Origin: M55B112 sp964539395
GTDB taxonomy: Bacteria; Bacteroidota; Bacteroidia; Bacteroidales; GCA-2748055
DNA length: 64,000 nucleotides
Direction: 5' to 3'
Assembly (NCBI GenBank): GCA_964539395.1
Contig: CAZIIU010000005.1
Location: forward strand, 1 to 64,000
Shown piece after piece: positions 56,646-64,000 of this stretch. Below the pieces are notes generated by a model that searched no databases, was not told the DNA's origin, and saw only the letters and a list, made by a program, of their open reading frames with translations. How positions within the stretch are numbered: position 1 is the stretch's first letter; each line of letters starts with the position of its first letter. The translations under genes were made by a program, and so were the position numbers.

Positions 56646-57005
56646 TTGAAATAATAATTTAGTCTGGGATACCCTGAAATTTTTTCAAGTTAACAATTTA
56701 TGAATATTGCAGCGATATTCATTGAACTTTTTTAGTACTATTGTATCGATAAATAACCAGGAGAGCGGTGCGTAACTAATAACTATTTGTTTTAATTACT
56801 GCCATAATTCTCCCGGTGATTACGGTTTAAACGCTTACGGAGAAGAAGTTACGTGATTTAGCTCCCTCAACAACCTGATTAACTGGCGGGAAGAAAAAAA
56901 TAATTTGCTTTTCCGCATAATGGCAGTTAAATTGGACCATGATTATTACAGCCTCAAACCGTACGACAGCGGTTTTCCGGCATGGCTAATTTTTACCAGT
57001 CATAA
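56646..57005. other. Intergenic region between SpoIIE-type gene and SLC13 gene
   Basis: AT-rich on the left side. The right end holds TAATTTGC at 56901-56908 and a 29-codon ORF at 56920-57009 that overlaps the SLC13 start (described separately). No other structure was found. Confidence 0.5.
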
Positions 57006-57009
57006 ATGA
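56920..57009 (+). CDS. 29-codon upstream ORF overlapping the SLC13 start (ATGA)
   Basis: The ORF begins with ATG at 56920 and ends with TGA at 57007-57009, while the SLC13 ATG is at 57006-57008, giving the four-base ATGA overlap typical of translational coupling. It reads MAVKLDHDYYSLKPYDSG and onward and follows a TAATTTGC element at 56901. No homology is recognised. It may be a leader that couples translation, or may be spurious. Confidence 0.4.
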   Translation: MAVKLDHDYYSLKPYDSGFPAWLIFTSHK

Positions 57010-58832
57010 CGCTATCCGCATATATTGCTATTGTAGTTGTAGTCCTGATGATCATTGCACTGCTGAAGGAAGTTATGCGACCGGGTCTGGTCCTTTTTAC
57101 AGCGGTAGTGATTTTCATGGTAGCTGGCATAATCTCATCTGACGAAGCATTATCAGGGTTTTCAAACAAGGGAATGATTACCGTGGGAATTCTCTTCCTG
57201 GTGAGTGAAGGGTTCAAACAGACCGGTGCGCTATCAAAAATTGCGGCTGTGTTGTTGCCAAAGAAGAGGGCCCCCATTCCAAGGTTAATCCTACGCCTTA
57301 CCATACCCATAGCAGGTATATCCGCTTTTCTGAATAATACACCCATGGTAATCATCTTTGCGCCGATGATTAAAAAATGGGCGGAAAAGCTGAGTTTGCC
57401 CAGTCAGAAATTCCTGATCCCTCTCTCATATGCCACCATTTTCGGAGGCACCTGTACACTTATCGGCACATCGACCAACCTGGTAGTACATGGTATGATG
57501 CTCGATCGCGGACTGGACGGGATTGGCTTTTTTGAGCTCGCGAAAGTCGGAATTTTCATTTCTGTTTTTGGATTCCTTTATCTCAATGTATTTTCCAACC
57601 GACTTCTTCCCGGTGAGGTTATTCCCAGGCACAGCTTCCCAAACGATATAAGGGAGTATTATTTTGATGTAATTCTCCAGAAAGGAAGCTCACTAATTGG
57701 AAAAGAGATTGAAAAGCGAAGACTGCCCGGACTTTCAGAATTTATAGTTAAATCTGTTATCAGGGAAGGTAAACACATCAGGATTTCAAATACCCCTTTT
57801 GAGATTCAGGAGGAAGATGAGATGATCCTTGCCGGTAAATCAGAAGATATTGGTTTTCTGATGCAGCAGAGCGGCATCTCATTAAAATGTCTTGAATCGG
57901 CCGACTCCGGATTTTTGAACCAGGACCTGAAGCTGGTTGAAGTAGTGATTGCTCCGCGTTTTCCAGGCATTCAAAAAACCATTGAAGAATTTGATTTCAG
58001 GGGACACTATAACGCTGTTGTAATGGCTGTTCACCGGAATGGTGAGCGTATAACAACCAACATGCAGAGTGTCGAACTGAAATCGGGGGATAACCTGATG
58101 TTGCTTACAACCGATGATTTCACAAGGTATTGGGGTGAGTCACGTGCATTTTACATGTCCTCAGAGGTGGGCGACATGGATAGTTCAAAAGACCGGCGAA
58201 AAAGGTGGCTGGCTGTTATCATCACCTTATTAATGGTTGTTGGTGCTACGCTGGGCGGGCAGATAAAAGAGTTTCTCGACAGCCAGGGATCAGATTGGAA
58301 CGTTGAGCTGGACATGTTCTTTTTTGCTGCTGTTGCCATGATTCTGATGGCCTCAATGAAGATTTTTGCGGCCAAGAAATATACAAAGCCAATCAATTGG
58401 GATGTATTAATCACAGTTGCAAGTGCATTTGGGATCAGCCGTGCGCTTCAGAACTCAGGTATGGCCGATATTATCGCTCACTCTGTGATCAATTTCTCCA
58501 AGAACATGGGACCGATAGGTGTTCTTGCTGCCATCTTTATTATCACCAATATTTTCACTGAGATCATCACCAACAACGCAGCAGCCGCGCTTAGCTTTCC
58601 CATCGCCCTATCCGCTGCCACTCAACTTGGTGTTGACCCCAGACCCTTTTTTATTGCAATAGCCATCGCTGCCTCCTGCAGTTTCTCCACTCCCATTGGT
58701 TACCAGACAAACCTGATTGTGCAGAGCATCGGCAATTACAAATTCGGTGACTACTGGAAAATAGGCCTTCCCATGAATATACTTGCATTTATCATAAGTA
58801 TGATTGTAATTCCGATTTTCTGGAGCTTCTGA
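57006..58832 (+). CDS. SLC13/DASS-family permease with central TrkA-C domains
   Basis: 608 residues with about ten to twelve membrane helices in two halves (1-175 and 400-608). The signature SAFLNNTPMVIIFAPM and GTCTLIGTSTNLVVHGM are the first transport hairpin, and the mirrored second half has TEIITNNAAAALSFP and ASCSFSTPIGYQTNLIV. Between the halves, residues about 205-380, lie two TrkA-C (RCK-type) domains. It belongs to the DASS family of anion transporters (sulfate, phosphate or dicarboxylate), sodium-coupled in many members; the substrate cannot be deduced. Confidence 0.92.
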   Translation: MTLSAYIAIVVVVLMIIALLKEVMRPGLVLFTAVVIFMVAGIISSDEALSGFSNKGMITVGILFLVSEGFKQTGALSKIAAVLLPKKRAPIPRLILRLTIPIAGISAFLNNTPMVIIFAPMIKKWAEKLSLPSQKFLIPLSYATIFGGTCTLIGTSTNLVVHGMMLDRGLDGIGFFELAKVGIFISVFGFLYLNVFSNRLLPGEVIPRHSFPNDIREYYFDVILQKGSSLIGKEIEKRRLPGLSEFIVKSVIREGKHIRISNTPFEIQEEDEMILAGKSEDIGFLMQQSGISLKCLESADSGFLNQDLKLVEVVIAPRFPGIQKTIEEFDFRGHYNAVVMAVHRNGERITTNMQSVELKSGDNLMLLTTDDFTRYWGESRAFYMSSEVGDMDSSKDRRKRWLAVIITLLMVVGATLGGQIKEFLDSQGSDWNVELDMFFFAAVAMILMASMKIFAAKKYTKPINWDVLITVASAFGISRALQNSGMADIIAHSVINFSKNMGPIGVLAAIFIITNIFTEIITNNAAAALSFPIALSAATQLGVDPRPFFIAIAIAASCSFSTPIGYQTNLIVQSIGNYKFGDYWKIGLPMNILAFIISMIVIPIFWSF

Positions 58833-58837
58833 TTCCT

Positions 58838-60523
58838 TTACCATCCTGCTGCTTGACCATCTTTACGCGATTCCGAGGCACCGTACAATACACCCGTTTC
58901 AGGATCCCTCATTATTGCCTGGTATCCGCCAAATTTACCATGATAGTATTGAATCTTGTGACCCATCATAATAAGCTTCCTAATTTCTGAATAATGAATC
59001 CCCGTTTCGAGGAAAAGGGTACCTCCGTCGACCATTTTGCCCCCGGTAGGTTGGGAGGAACCCGAATGCCTCATCCTGGGAGCATCGCCTGCCTCCTGGA
59101 GGTTCATGCCAAAATCTACCAGGTTTACCACTACCTGAACATGACCCTGCGGTTGCATTGGTCCGCCCATCAGTCCGAAACTGATCAGAGGCTCTCCATC
59201 TTTCGTAATAAAGGCAGGTATGATCGTATGAAAGGGCCTCTTTCCGGGTTCATAAACATTATAGTGTCCCTCTTCAAGGGAAAAAAGTTCACCCCGGTTT
59301 TGAAGCATGAAACCCAGTCCGTGAGGACACATCCCTGAACCCATCCCACGGTAATTCGACTGAATCAAGGATACCATATTTACGGCTTCATCGGCTACAG
59401 TCAGGTATATTGTGTTTCCCTGTTCAATATCCCCGGGATCGTATGTTTTGGCGGCAAGGCTGCTGTTGATAAGCTCCCTCCTCTTTTGCGCATATTCATC
59501 GGACAACAGCAATGTATAATCAAGCTGGTTAAAATCCGGATCTGCATAATACCTGGCCCGGTCCTCATATGCAAGTTTTTTTGCTTCAGTAAAGTGATGA
59601 ATGTAACCGGCACTTCCAAAACCCATAGCCGATATATCATACCCTTCAAGTATATTCAACATTTGAAGTGCAGCTATTCCCTGTCCCCCCGGAGGAAGTT
59701 CCCATACGTCATATCCACGGTAATTAACCGATAAAGGTGTTACCCACTCCGAAGTATGCGAAGCAAGATCCTCATAAGAGAGAAATCCTCCCTGGGTTGC
59801 AATGAAATCACCGATCACCTTTGCAATATCTCCCTTGTAAAAAGCATCCCTTCCTTCTTCACCGATCGTCTCAAGTGTATTGGCCAGAGAAGGATTTTTA
59901 AAAATATCCCCCTTTTCCGGAGCTTTTCCCTCTGGCATAAACAGATCGGCAACATTGGGAAAACGCGACAGGTAGTTGGTGTTATCCTGCCAGAGATAGG
60001 CAATAACTTCGGTAACAGGAAAGCCCTCCCGTGCATAATCTATGGCGGGTTGCAGTATCTCCTCCATAGGCATGCTCCCAAATTTACCGTGCAGCTCAAA
60101 CCAACCATCCACACACCCGGGTACTGAGACAGGAAGTGGTCCGGTTGCAGGAATTCTCTCAAAACCATTTTTTATAAAATAGTCGAGTGTAAGTGATGAG
60201 GGTGATCTTCCACTTGCATTTAGTCCGTAGAGCCTTCTTGCATCGGCATCCCAGACAATGGCAAACAGATCCCCTCCAATTCCATTTCCGGTAGGTTCCA
60301 CAAGTCCAAGCACTGCATTAGCTGCAATTGCTGCATCAACAGCGTTGCCACCTGTTTTTAATATGTCGATGGCCACCTGAGTGGCAAGCGGCTGACTCGT
60401 AGCGGCCATTCCATGCCTGGCAATCACTTCAGACCTGGTAGTAAACAATTCTCCTGTGAGGCGGTCCTGACCGCAAACCAAAGAAGCTGCAGCAAGCAGA
60501 ATTCCAATAATAATTAATCTCAT
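58838..60523 (-). CDS. ggt: Gamma-glutamyltransferase
   Basis: 561 residues with a signal peptide (about 1-19). The N-terminal part has AMAATSQPLATQVAIDILKTGGNAVDAAIAAN-type sequence (given as AVDAAIAANAVLGLVEPTGN, about residues 58-80) with GIGGDLFAIV. The autocatalytic nucleophile is the threonine in GNTIYLTVADEAVN (about residues 378-391), followed by SGMCPHGLGFML and MGGPMQPQGHVQVV. It cleaves gamma-glutamyl bonds, including those of glutathione, in the periplasm. The length is normal. Five bp from the convergent SLC13 gene. Confidence 0.92.
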   Translation of the reverse strand: MRLIIIGILLAAASLVCGQDRLTGELFTTRSEVIARHGMAATSQPLATQVAIDILKTGGNAVDAAIAANAVLGLVEPTGNGIGGDLFAIVWDADARRLYGLNASGRSPSSLTLDYFIKNGFERIPATGPLPVSVPGCVDGWFELHGKFGSMPMEEILQPAIDYAREGFPVTEVIAYLWQDNTNYLSRFPNVADLFMPEGKAPEKGDIFKNPSLANTLETIGEEGRDAFYKGDIAKVIGDFIATQGGFLSYEDLASHTSEWVTPLSVNYRGYDVWELPPGGQGIAALQMLNILEGYDISAMGFGSAGYIHHFTEAKKLAYEDRARYYADPDFNQLDYTLLLSDEYAQKRRELINSSLAAKTYDPGDIEQGNTIYLTVADEAVNMVSLIQSNYRGMGSGMCPHGLGFMLQNRGELFSLEEGHYNVYEPGKRPFHTIIPAFITKDGEPLISFGLMGGPMQPQGHVQVVVNLVDFGMNLQEAGDAPRMRHSGSSQPTGGKMVDGGTLFLETGIHYSEIRKLIMMGHKIQYYHGKFGGYQAIMRDPETGVLYGASESRKDGQAAGW

Positions 60524-60542
60524 GCGATTGATTGTCCGTTTT

Positions 60543-60574
60543 AAAAAAAAACCGCGAGCGGATGCCTCTCGCGG
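60543..60574 (-). terminator. Rho-independent terminator after the GH16-like gene
   Basis: A 7-bp perfect stem CCGCGAG/CTCGCGG (60552-60574) is followed on the minus strand by a run of T. It lies 24 bp past the stop of the gene ending at 60598. Confidence 0.85.
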
Positions 60575-60597
60575 TTTTATCTTCTGGCATAAAAAGT

Positions 60598-61785
60598 TTA
60601 CTCCCTCTCTTTCAGCTTATAAACCCTGATCCAGTCAATTTCCATAGCTGATGGGAGTCCCTGTTCCGATGCCCACTCCTTGAGCCCGGCACTAAAAACC
60701 ATGTACATCTCATCCTGGGGCACATCTGACGATTGTGTTTTGAATACCTTGTCATTGATCTTCCAGACCAGTTTTCCCGGACTCCAATCCAGGGAAAAGA
60801 TATAAAAGGCGCTTGCGTATCTTGAGCCTCCGGTTTTTGTGACAGATCGGGAGGGTGCTTCTCCCTTTCTGGAGGACCAGAAATAATTGGCATATAGTTT
60901 TCCCTTTTCGTATTTAGCCACATCAATATGGGGTACCATGCCGTCAGAGACCATCCAAAATGACTGGGTTAGATCGGTAGGGGACATTTTAATCTTGGCC
61001 TTGAATATTCCGAATTTCTGCCTGAAACTGTTTCCGCTACTGATCAATGCTGATGTAAATTCAAATGTATCCTGAAGAAATCCATGTAGCGGATGCCATT
61101 TCTTCCCTTCGATCTCTTCCCTCTTCGTAACCAGCCGCAACTTCTTATCATAAAACTCTACATTCTTCCCGTCAGTTGGAAAACTTTTATCATCAGACAT
61201 TGTATAGGGTTCATTCAGAATGGCATCTCCCCAGAAATAGCGGGTCATCCATCTTTTTTCATCAAGCTTGTTGCCCTGGAATGTCTCATTGAAGGTCTCT
61301 TCCCATTTCTCTATCTCCTTGAATGGATACTTTTTTTTCGTTTTAAAAAACCAGTTAACCTTATCTGACTTTTTAAGTTCCTGATATTCCTGCTCTTTCT
61401 GAAATTCATCTGTAGTTTCGTACCGCTCTTTGGGTTTCATAAGCAGGTAAGATTTTCTCCTTTGAAACTCATCGGAATCAATCTCTTTTTCAAGTGTTTT
61501 TAGCTCATTGGCCGGTTCTTCTCCCTTGTTCTTTTTTAAAAGCTGGTTATACTTTGATTCTTTTCTATACTCCTCGGAAGATTTATAATTCTCGCTGAGT
61601 ATTTTCTTTTTTCTGATGGCAAAATCACTGGAGGTTACCTCTTTCTCAAGTTCGAGAAAATGCTTCAGCTCAGCCGATTTTTCATATTCCTGATAGGCTT
61701 TAAAATCAGCTCTGAGCTGATCATCTGCTGTCTCAACTTTTTCAGTACTGGGGATCATCCCAAACAAAAATGCTAAACTCGCCAT
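60598..61785 (-). CDS. GH16-like laminarinase-fold protein with N-terminal charged repeats, catalytic residues lost
   Basis: 395 residues. There is no clear signal peptide (the start is MASLAFLFGMIPS). Residues about 25-150 hold two to three copies of a charged helical unit of about 45-50 residues (ELEKEVTSSDFAIRKKK; TLEKEIDSDEFQRRKSYLL). The C-terminal part (about 160-395) looks like a GH16 jelly roll, with FNETFQGNKLDEKRWMTRYFWG and YANYFWSSRKG. The catalytic box of active GH16 enzymes, E-x-D-x-x-E, reads H286-I-D-V-A-K291, so both glutamates are missing. A glycan-binding or structural role is inferred, not shown. Confidence 0.75.
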   Translation of the reverse strand: MASLAFLFGMIPSTEKVETADDQLRADFKAYQEYEKSAELKHFLELEKEVTSSDFAIRKKKILSENYKSSEEYRKESKYNQLLKKNKGEEPANELKTLEKEIDSDEFQRRKSYLLMKPKERYETTDEFQKEQEYQELKKSDKVNWFFKTKKKYPFKEIEKWEETFNETFQGNKLDEKRWMTRYFWGDAILNEPYTMSDDKSFPTDGKNVEFYDKKLRLVTKREEIEGKKWHPLHGFLQDTFEFTSALISSGNSFRQKFGIFKAKIKMSPTDLTQSFWMVSDGMVPHIDVAKYEKGKLYANYFWSSRKGEAPSRSVTKTGGSRYASAFYIFSLDWSPGKLVWKINDKVFKTQSSDVPQDEMYMVFSAGLKEWASEQGLPSAMEIDWIRVYKLKERE

Positions 61786-61927
61786 AATTAGTTACTGAAT
61801 AAAAATTTGAACTGGGTCAATATATGGAATAAAGATAAGAAAAAAAGATTACAAAATGCAGCCTGATTATTTTGCCCAATCAGGCAACCGGCCAGCATTC
61901 CCGGCAGATACATTCTATTCTGCAACA

Positions 61928-62563
61928 TCAGTTTTTTCTAAAAGGTCTGCTATAACCCCGACCGGAAAAATAATAAACAGCATAAATCTGGATTATCGGA
62001 GCAGATAGCGGAGCAATGAGAATTCCTTCACCTGCAGAGGTGTCTCCTGCTCTTAACCCGGCAAAGCTATATTTCCCTGAAAGTATGAAATCCCAATGTG
62101 AAGCCATCCTCATTTCCATGACAGCTCCTATAGCCGGCCCAAATCCATAAACAGTTGAGTCGATTGGAGGATCAGGCAATCCTGCAATCATCAATTCATT
62201 CCTGGAAATAATATGCGTATAATTCAATCCTGCTGTTGCAGCCAGCTTCAAGTCTTTATCACGAAAAAAAACGTACTGAAAATCCAGATCCCCATGGAAC
62301 ATATAGGTGGTCGTATGGTGGGTTACATGGTTAATGACCAAATAATTAAAAATAGTTGCCGAGGGAACCAGGTAAAAACTCCTGTTCTTATGAAGCGGTA
62401 TCCAGGTTCGGATATTCAAGCCGGGATTCCCGGTGTCTCCCCCGTTAAATCTCTTTTTCGTTGCAAAAGTCAACCCGGCCCCAACCCGCTCAGGTTGTGC
62501 CCATACTGCTGATACACTAATCAGTGATAGAAGGCCAATGATCAGTAACTTTCTCATAAACAA
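61928..62563 (-). CDS. Small outer-membrane beta-barrel protein
   Basis: 211 residues with a signal peptide ending VWAQ near residue 23 (an alternative start is M3 at 62557). The mature part has amphipathic strands ending in aromatic residues, such as SFYLVPSATIFNYLV and HWDFILSGKYSF, and ends IQIYAVYYFSGRGYSRPF. This is the layout of OmpA-N-like or OprF-like barrels. No catalytic motif. It precedes atpD by about 230 bp in the opposite direction. Confidence 0.75.
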   Translation of the reverse strand: MFMRKLLIIGLLSLISVSAVWAQPERVGAGLTFATKKRFNGGDTGNPGLNIRTWIPLHKNRSFYLVPSATIFNYLVINHVTHHTTTYMFHGDLDFQYVFFRDKDLKLAATAGLNYTHIISRNELMIAGLPDPPIDSTVYGFGPAIGAVMEMRMASHWDFILSGKYSFAGLRAGDTSAGEGILIAPLSAPIIQIYAVYYFSGRGYSRPFRKN

Positions 62564-62748
62564 AGAAGGTTTCGGTTTCTTTTTAACTGTATCATCCTCT
62601 CAACAAAGCTGCATTCCAACAGAACCATTCAATATGGGTAAATCATATAAACAACCAATTATTCCGGAATACACAAACAAAAGTAAAAAAATATATATCC
62701 GATTGAAAGAAGCTTGAAAAAGTGACTATGAAAATGAACAGAAAGTGT

Positions 62749-62756
62749 TAAATTTG
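62749..62756 (+). promoter_or_regulatory. -7 element of the atpD promoter
   Basis: TAAATTTG matches TAnnTTTG and lies 37 bp before the atpD ATG. No convincing -33 TTG is seen at the expected distance. Confidence 0.5.
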
Positions 62757-62793
62757 TGGCTCTCATGATTAAAAACAGGAAATATAAGGATTC

Positions 62794-64000
62794 ATGTCAC
62801 TAAAAGGAAAAATTATCCAGGTTATCGGACCTGTAGTTGATGTTAGTTTTGATGAAACCGGAACTACCGATCTTCCAAATATCCACGACGCTTTGGAGAT
62901 TCCACGCGGAGATGGTGAAGGATTAATTGTTGAATGTCAGCAGCACATTGGAGAACACTCCGTTCGAACAATAGCAATGGATTCAACCGACGGACTACAA
63001 CGTGGTATGGAGGTTATCTCTTATGGAAAACCCATATCGATGCCCAATGGTGAACAGATTAAAGGACGCTTACTCAATGTTGTCGGGGAGGCCATCGACG
63101 GTATAGGATCTGTTGACAAAACCGGAGGTTATCCTGTTCATAGTGAGCCGCCCCTGTTCAAAGAACTTGCAACGGATCCGGAGGTATTATTTACGGGAAT
63201 TAAGGTGATCGATCTGCTCGAGCCTTATGTGAAGGGGGGCAAGATCGGATTGTTTGGTGGAGCAGGTGTTGGTAAGACAGTAATTATCATGGAACTTATC
63301 AACAACATTGCAAAAAAATACTCCGGAATGACGGTTTTTGCCGGTGTTGGAGAAAGAACCCGCGAGGGAAATGATCTGCTCAGGGAGATGATCGAATCGG
63401 GTGTTATTAAATATGGAAAAGAATTTGAAAAATCCATGAATGAAGGATCCTGGGACTTAACAAAGATCGATCATGAACAGCTTAAACAATCCAACGCAAC
63501 CCTTGTGTTCGGACAGATGAATGAACCCCCCGGAGCACGTGCAACCGTTGCTCTTTCGGGACTTAGCGTTGCTGAATCATTTCGCGACGGAGTCGGTGAG
63601 GAAGGAGAGGGAAAAGACATTCTTTTCTTTGTAGATAATATTTTCCGTTTTACCCAGGCAGGTTCAGAGGTTTCTGCACTTTTGGGCAGGATGCCATCGG
63701 CGGTAGGTTACCAGCCAACCCTGGCTACAGAGATGGGGTTGCTCCAGGAGCGTATCACTTCAACTAAAAGCGGTTCCATTACATCAGTGCAAGCTATCTA
63801 TGTGCCGGCAGATGACCTGACAGACCCTGCCCCTGCGACAACTTTTGCTCATCTCGACGCTACAACGGTATTAAGCAGAAAAATCGCTTCCATGGGGATC
63901 TATCCTGCAGTGGATCCCCTCGACTCAAACTCCCGCATACTCACAGAAGAGATCGTTGGCAAAGAGCATTACGAAACAGCGCAGAAGATCAAGCTCCTCC
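62794..64000 (+). CDS. atpD: ATP synthase F1 subunit beta (partial, cut by window edge)
   Basis: The frame is open from ATG 62794 to the window edge, 402 codons of about 500. The Walker A motif is GGAGVGKT near residue 157, and GERTREGNDL, FVDNIFRFTQAG and the catalytic glutamate in GVGERTREG follow. An insert between the first and second halves of the nucleotide-binding domain (around KSMNEGSWDLTKIDHEQLKQ) is typical of Bacteroidota beta subunits. With OmpA-like and other genes upstream in the opposite direction and no atp gene before it, atpD is the first gene of its operon, the Bacteroidota order. The subunit carries the catalytic sites that make ATP. Confidence 0.97.
   Translation, partial: MSLKGKIIQVIGPVVDVSFDETGTTDLPNIHDALEIPRGDGEGLIVECQQHIGEHSVRTIAMDSTDGLQRGMEVISYGKPISMPNGEQIKGRLLNVVGEAIDGIGSVDKTGGYPVHSEPPLFKELATDPEVLFTGIKVIDLLEPYVKGGKIGLFGGAGVGKTVIIMELINNIAKKYSGMTVFAGVGERTREGNDLLREMIESGVIKYGKEFEKSMNEGSWDLTKIDHEQLKQSNATLVFGQMNEPPGARATVALSGLSVAESFRDGVGEEGEGKDILFFVDNIFRFTQAGSEVSALLGRMPSAVGYQPTLATEMGLLQERITSTKSGSITSVQAIYVPADDLTDPAPATTFAHLDATTVLSRKIASMGIYPAVDPLDSNSRILTEEIVGKEHYETAQKIKLL

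Overview
The window reads as a chromosome segment from a member of the Bacteroidota, most likely a Bacteroidales/Marinilabiliales-type organism. The reasons are a PorZ-like type IX secretion (T9SS) protein, several surface proteins of Bacteroidota-only layout, TAnnTTTG-type promoter elements instead of TATAAT, little use of Shine-Dalgarno sites, a GH3-family protein beside queA, a PspC/PadR pair, and an ATP synthase beta gene that appears to open its operon. No phage, insertion sequence, CRISPR array or rRNA operon is visible.

Layout. 1-10526 (minus): the 5' part of a giant PKD-like surface protein with 333-bp tandem repeats, a tail-fibre-like surface protein, recO, porZ, rdgB and a double-domain universal stress protein. 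10629-21423 (plus): a membrane adenylate cyclase with a propeller sensor and a degenerate HD tail, then ilvE, ftsX, DUF3098, uppP, truB, queA, GH3 and a deoxynucleoside kinase, largely envelope and tRNA housekeeping. 21490-32067 (mixed): an M16 protease, tRNA-Asn, an adenosine-kinase-like PfkB kinase, a DUF2797 gene broken by an in-frame amber codon, padR-pspC under a perfect palindromic operator, a lipoprotein sulfatase beside a decayed ADP-ribosylglycohydrolase gene, tRNA-Gln, and a YgjP/DUF45 metallopeptidase. 32128-37461 (plus): tolC, an HlyD-type adaptor, tsaB, efp and a SpoIIE phosphatase. 37535-43368: tyrS, cvpA, an unknown protein, a decayed stretch, a HAD-IB phosphatase, and a frameshifted K+ channel carrying a 12-residue-repeat solenoid. 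43722-62563: a YadA-head-like surface protein, tRNA-Arg, arfB, a Tat-exported TIM-barrel protein, a SNF2 helicase, an AsmA-like protein, a small lipoprotein, a YfiR/coiled-coil/SpoIIE signalling protein, an SLC13 permease preceded by a 29-codon overlapping ORF, gamma-glutamyltransferase, a GH16-like protein without catalytic glutamates, and an outer-membrane barrel. 62794-64000 (plus): the first 402 codons of atpD.

How the genes work together. Most genes belong to envelope biogenesis and surface display (T9SS, FtsX, UppP, AsmA, TolC/HlyD, surface repeats), tRNA and translation functions (truB, queA, tsaB, efp, arfB, tyrS), or signalling (adenylate cyclase, two SpoIIE-type phosphatases, PadR/PspC, universal stress protein). 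The strongest unusual items are the propeller-cyclase-pseudoHD protein divergent from the stress protein, the repeat-solenoid K+ channel, the inactive cytoplasmic-looking GH16-like protein, and three genes at different stages of decay. I did not find a clear new multi-gene defence or mobile system.
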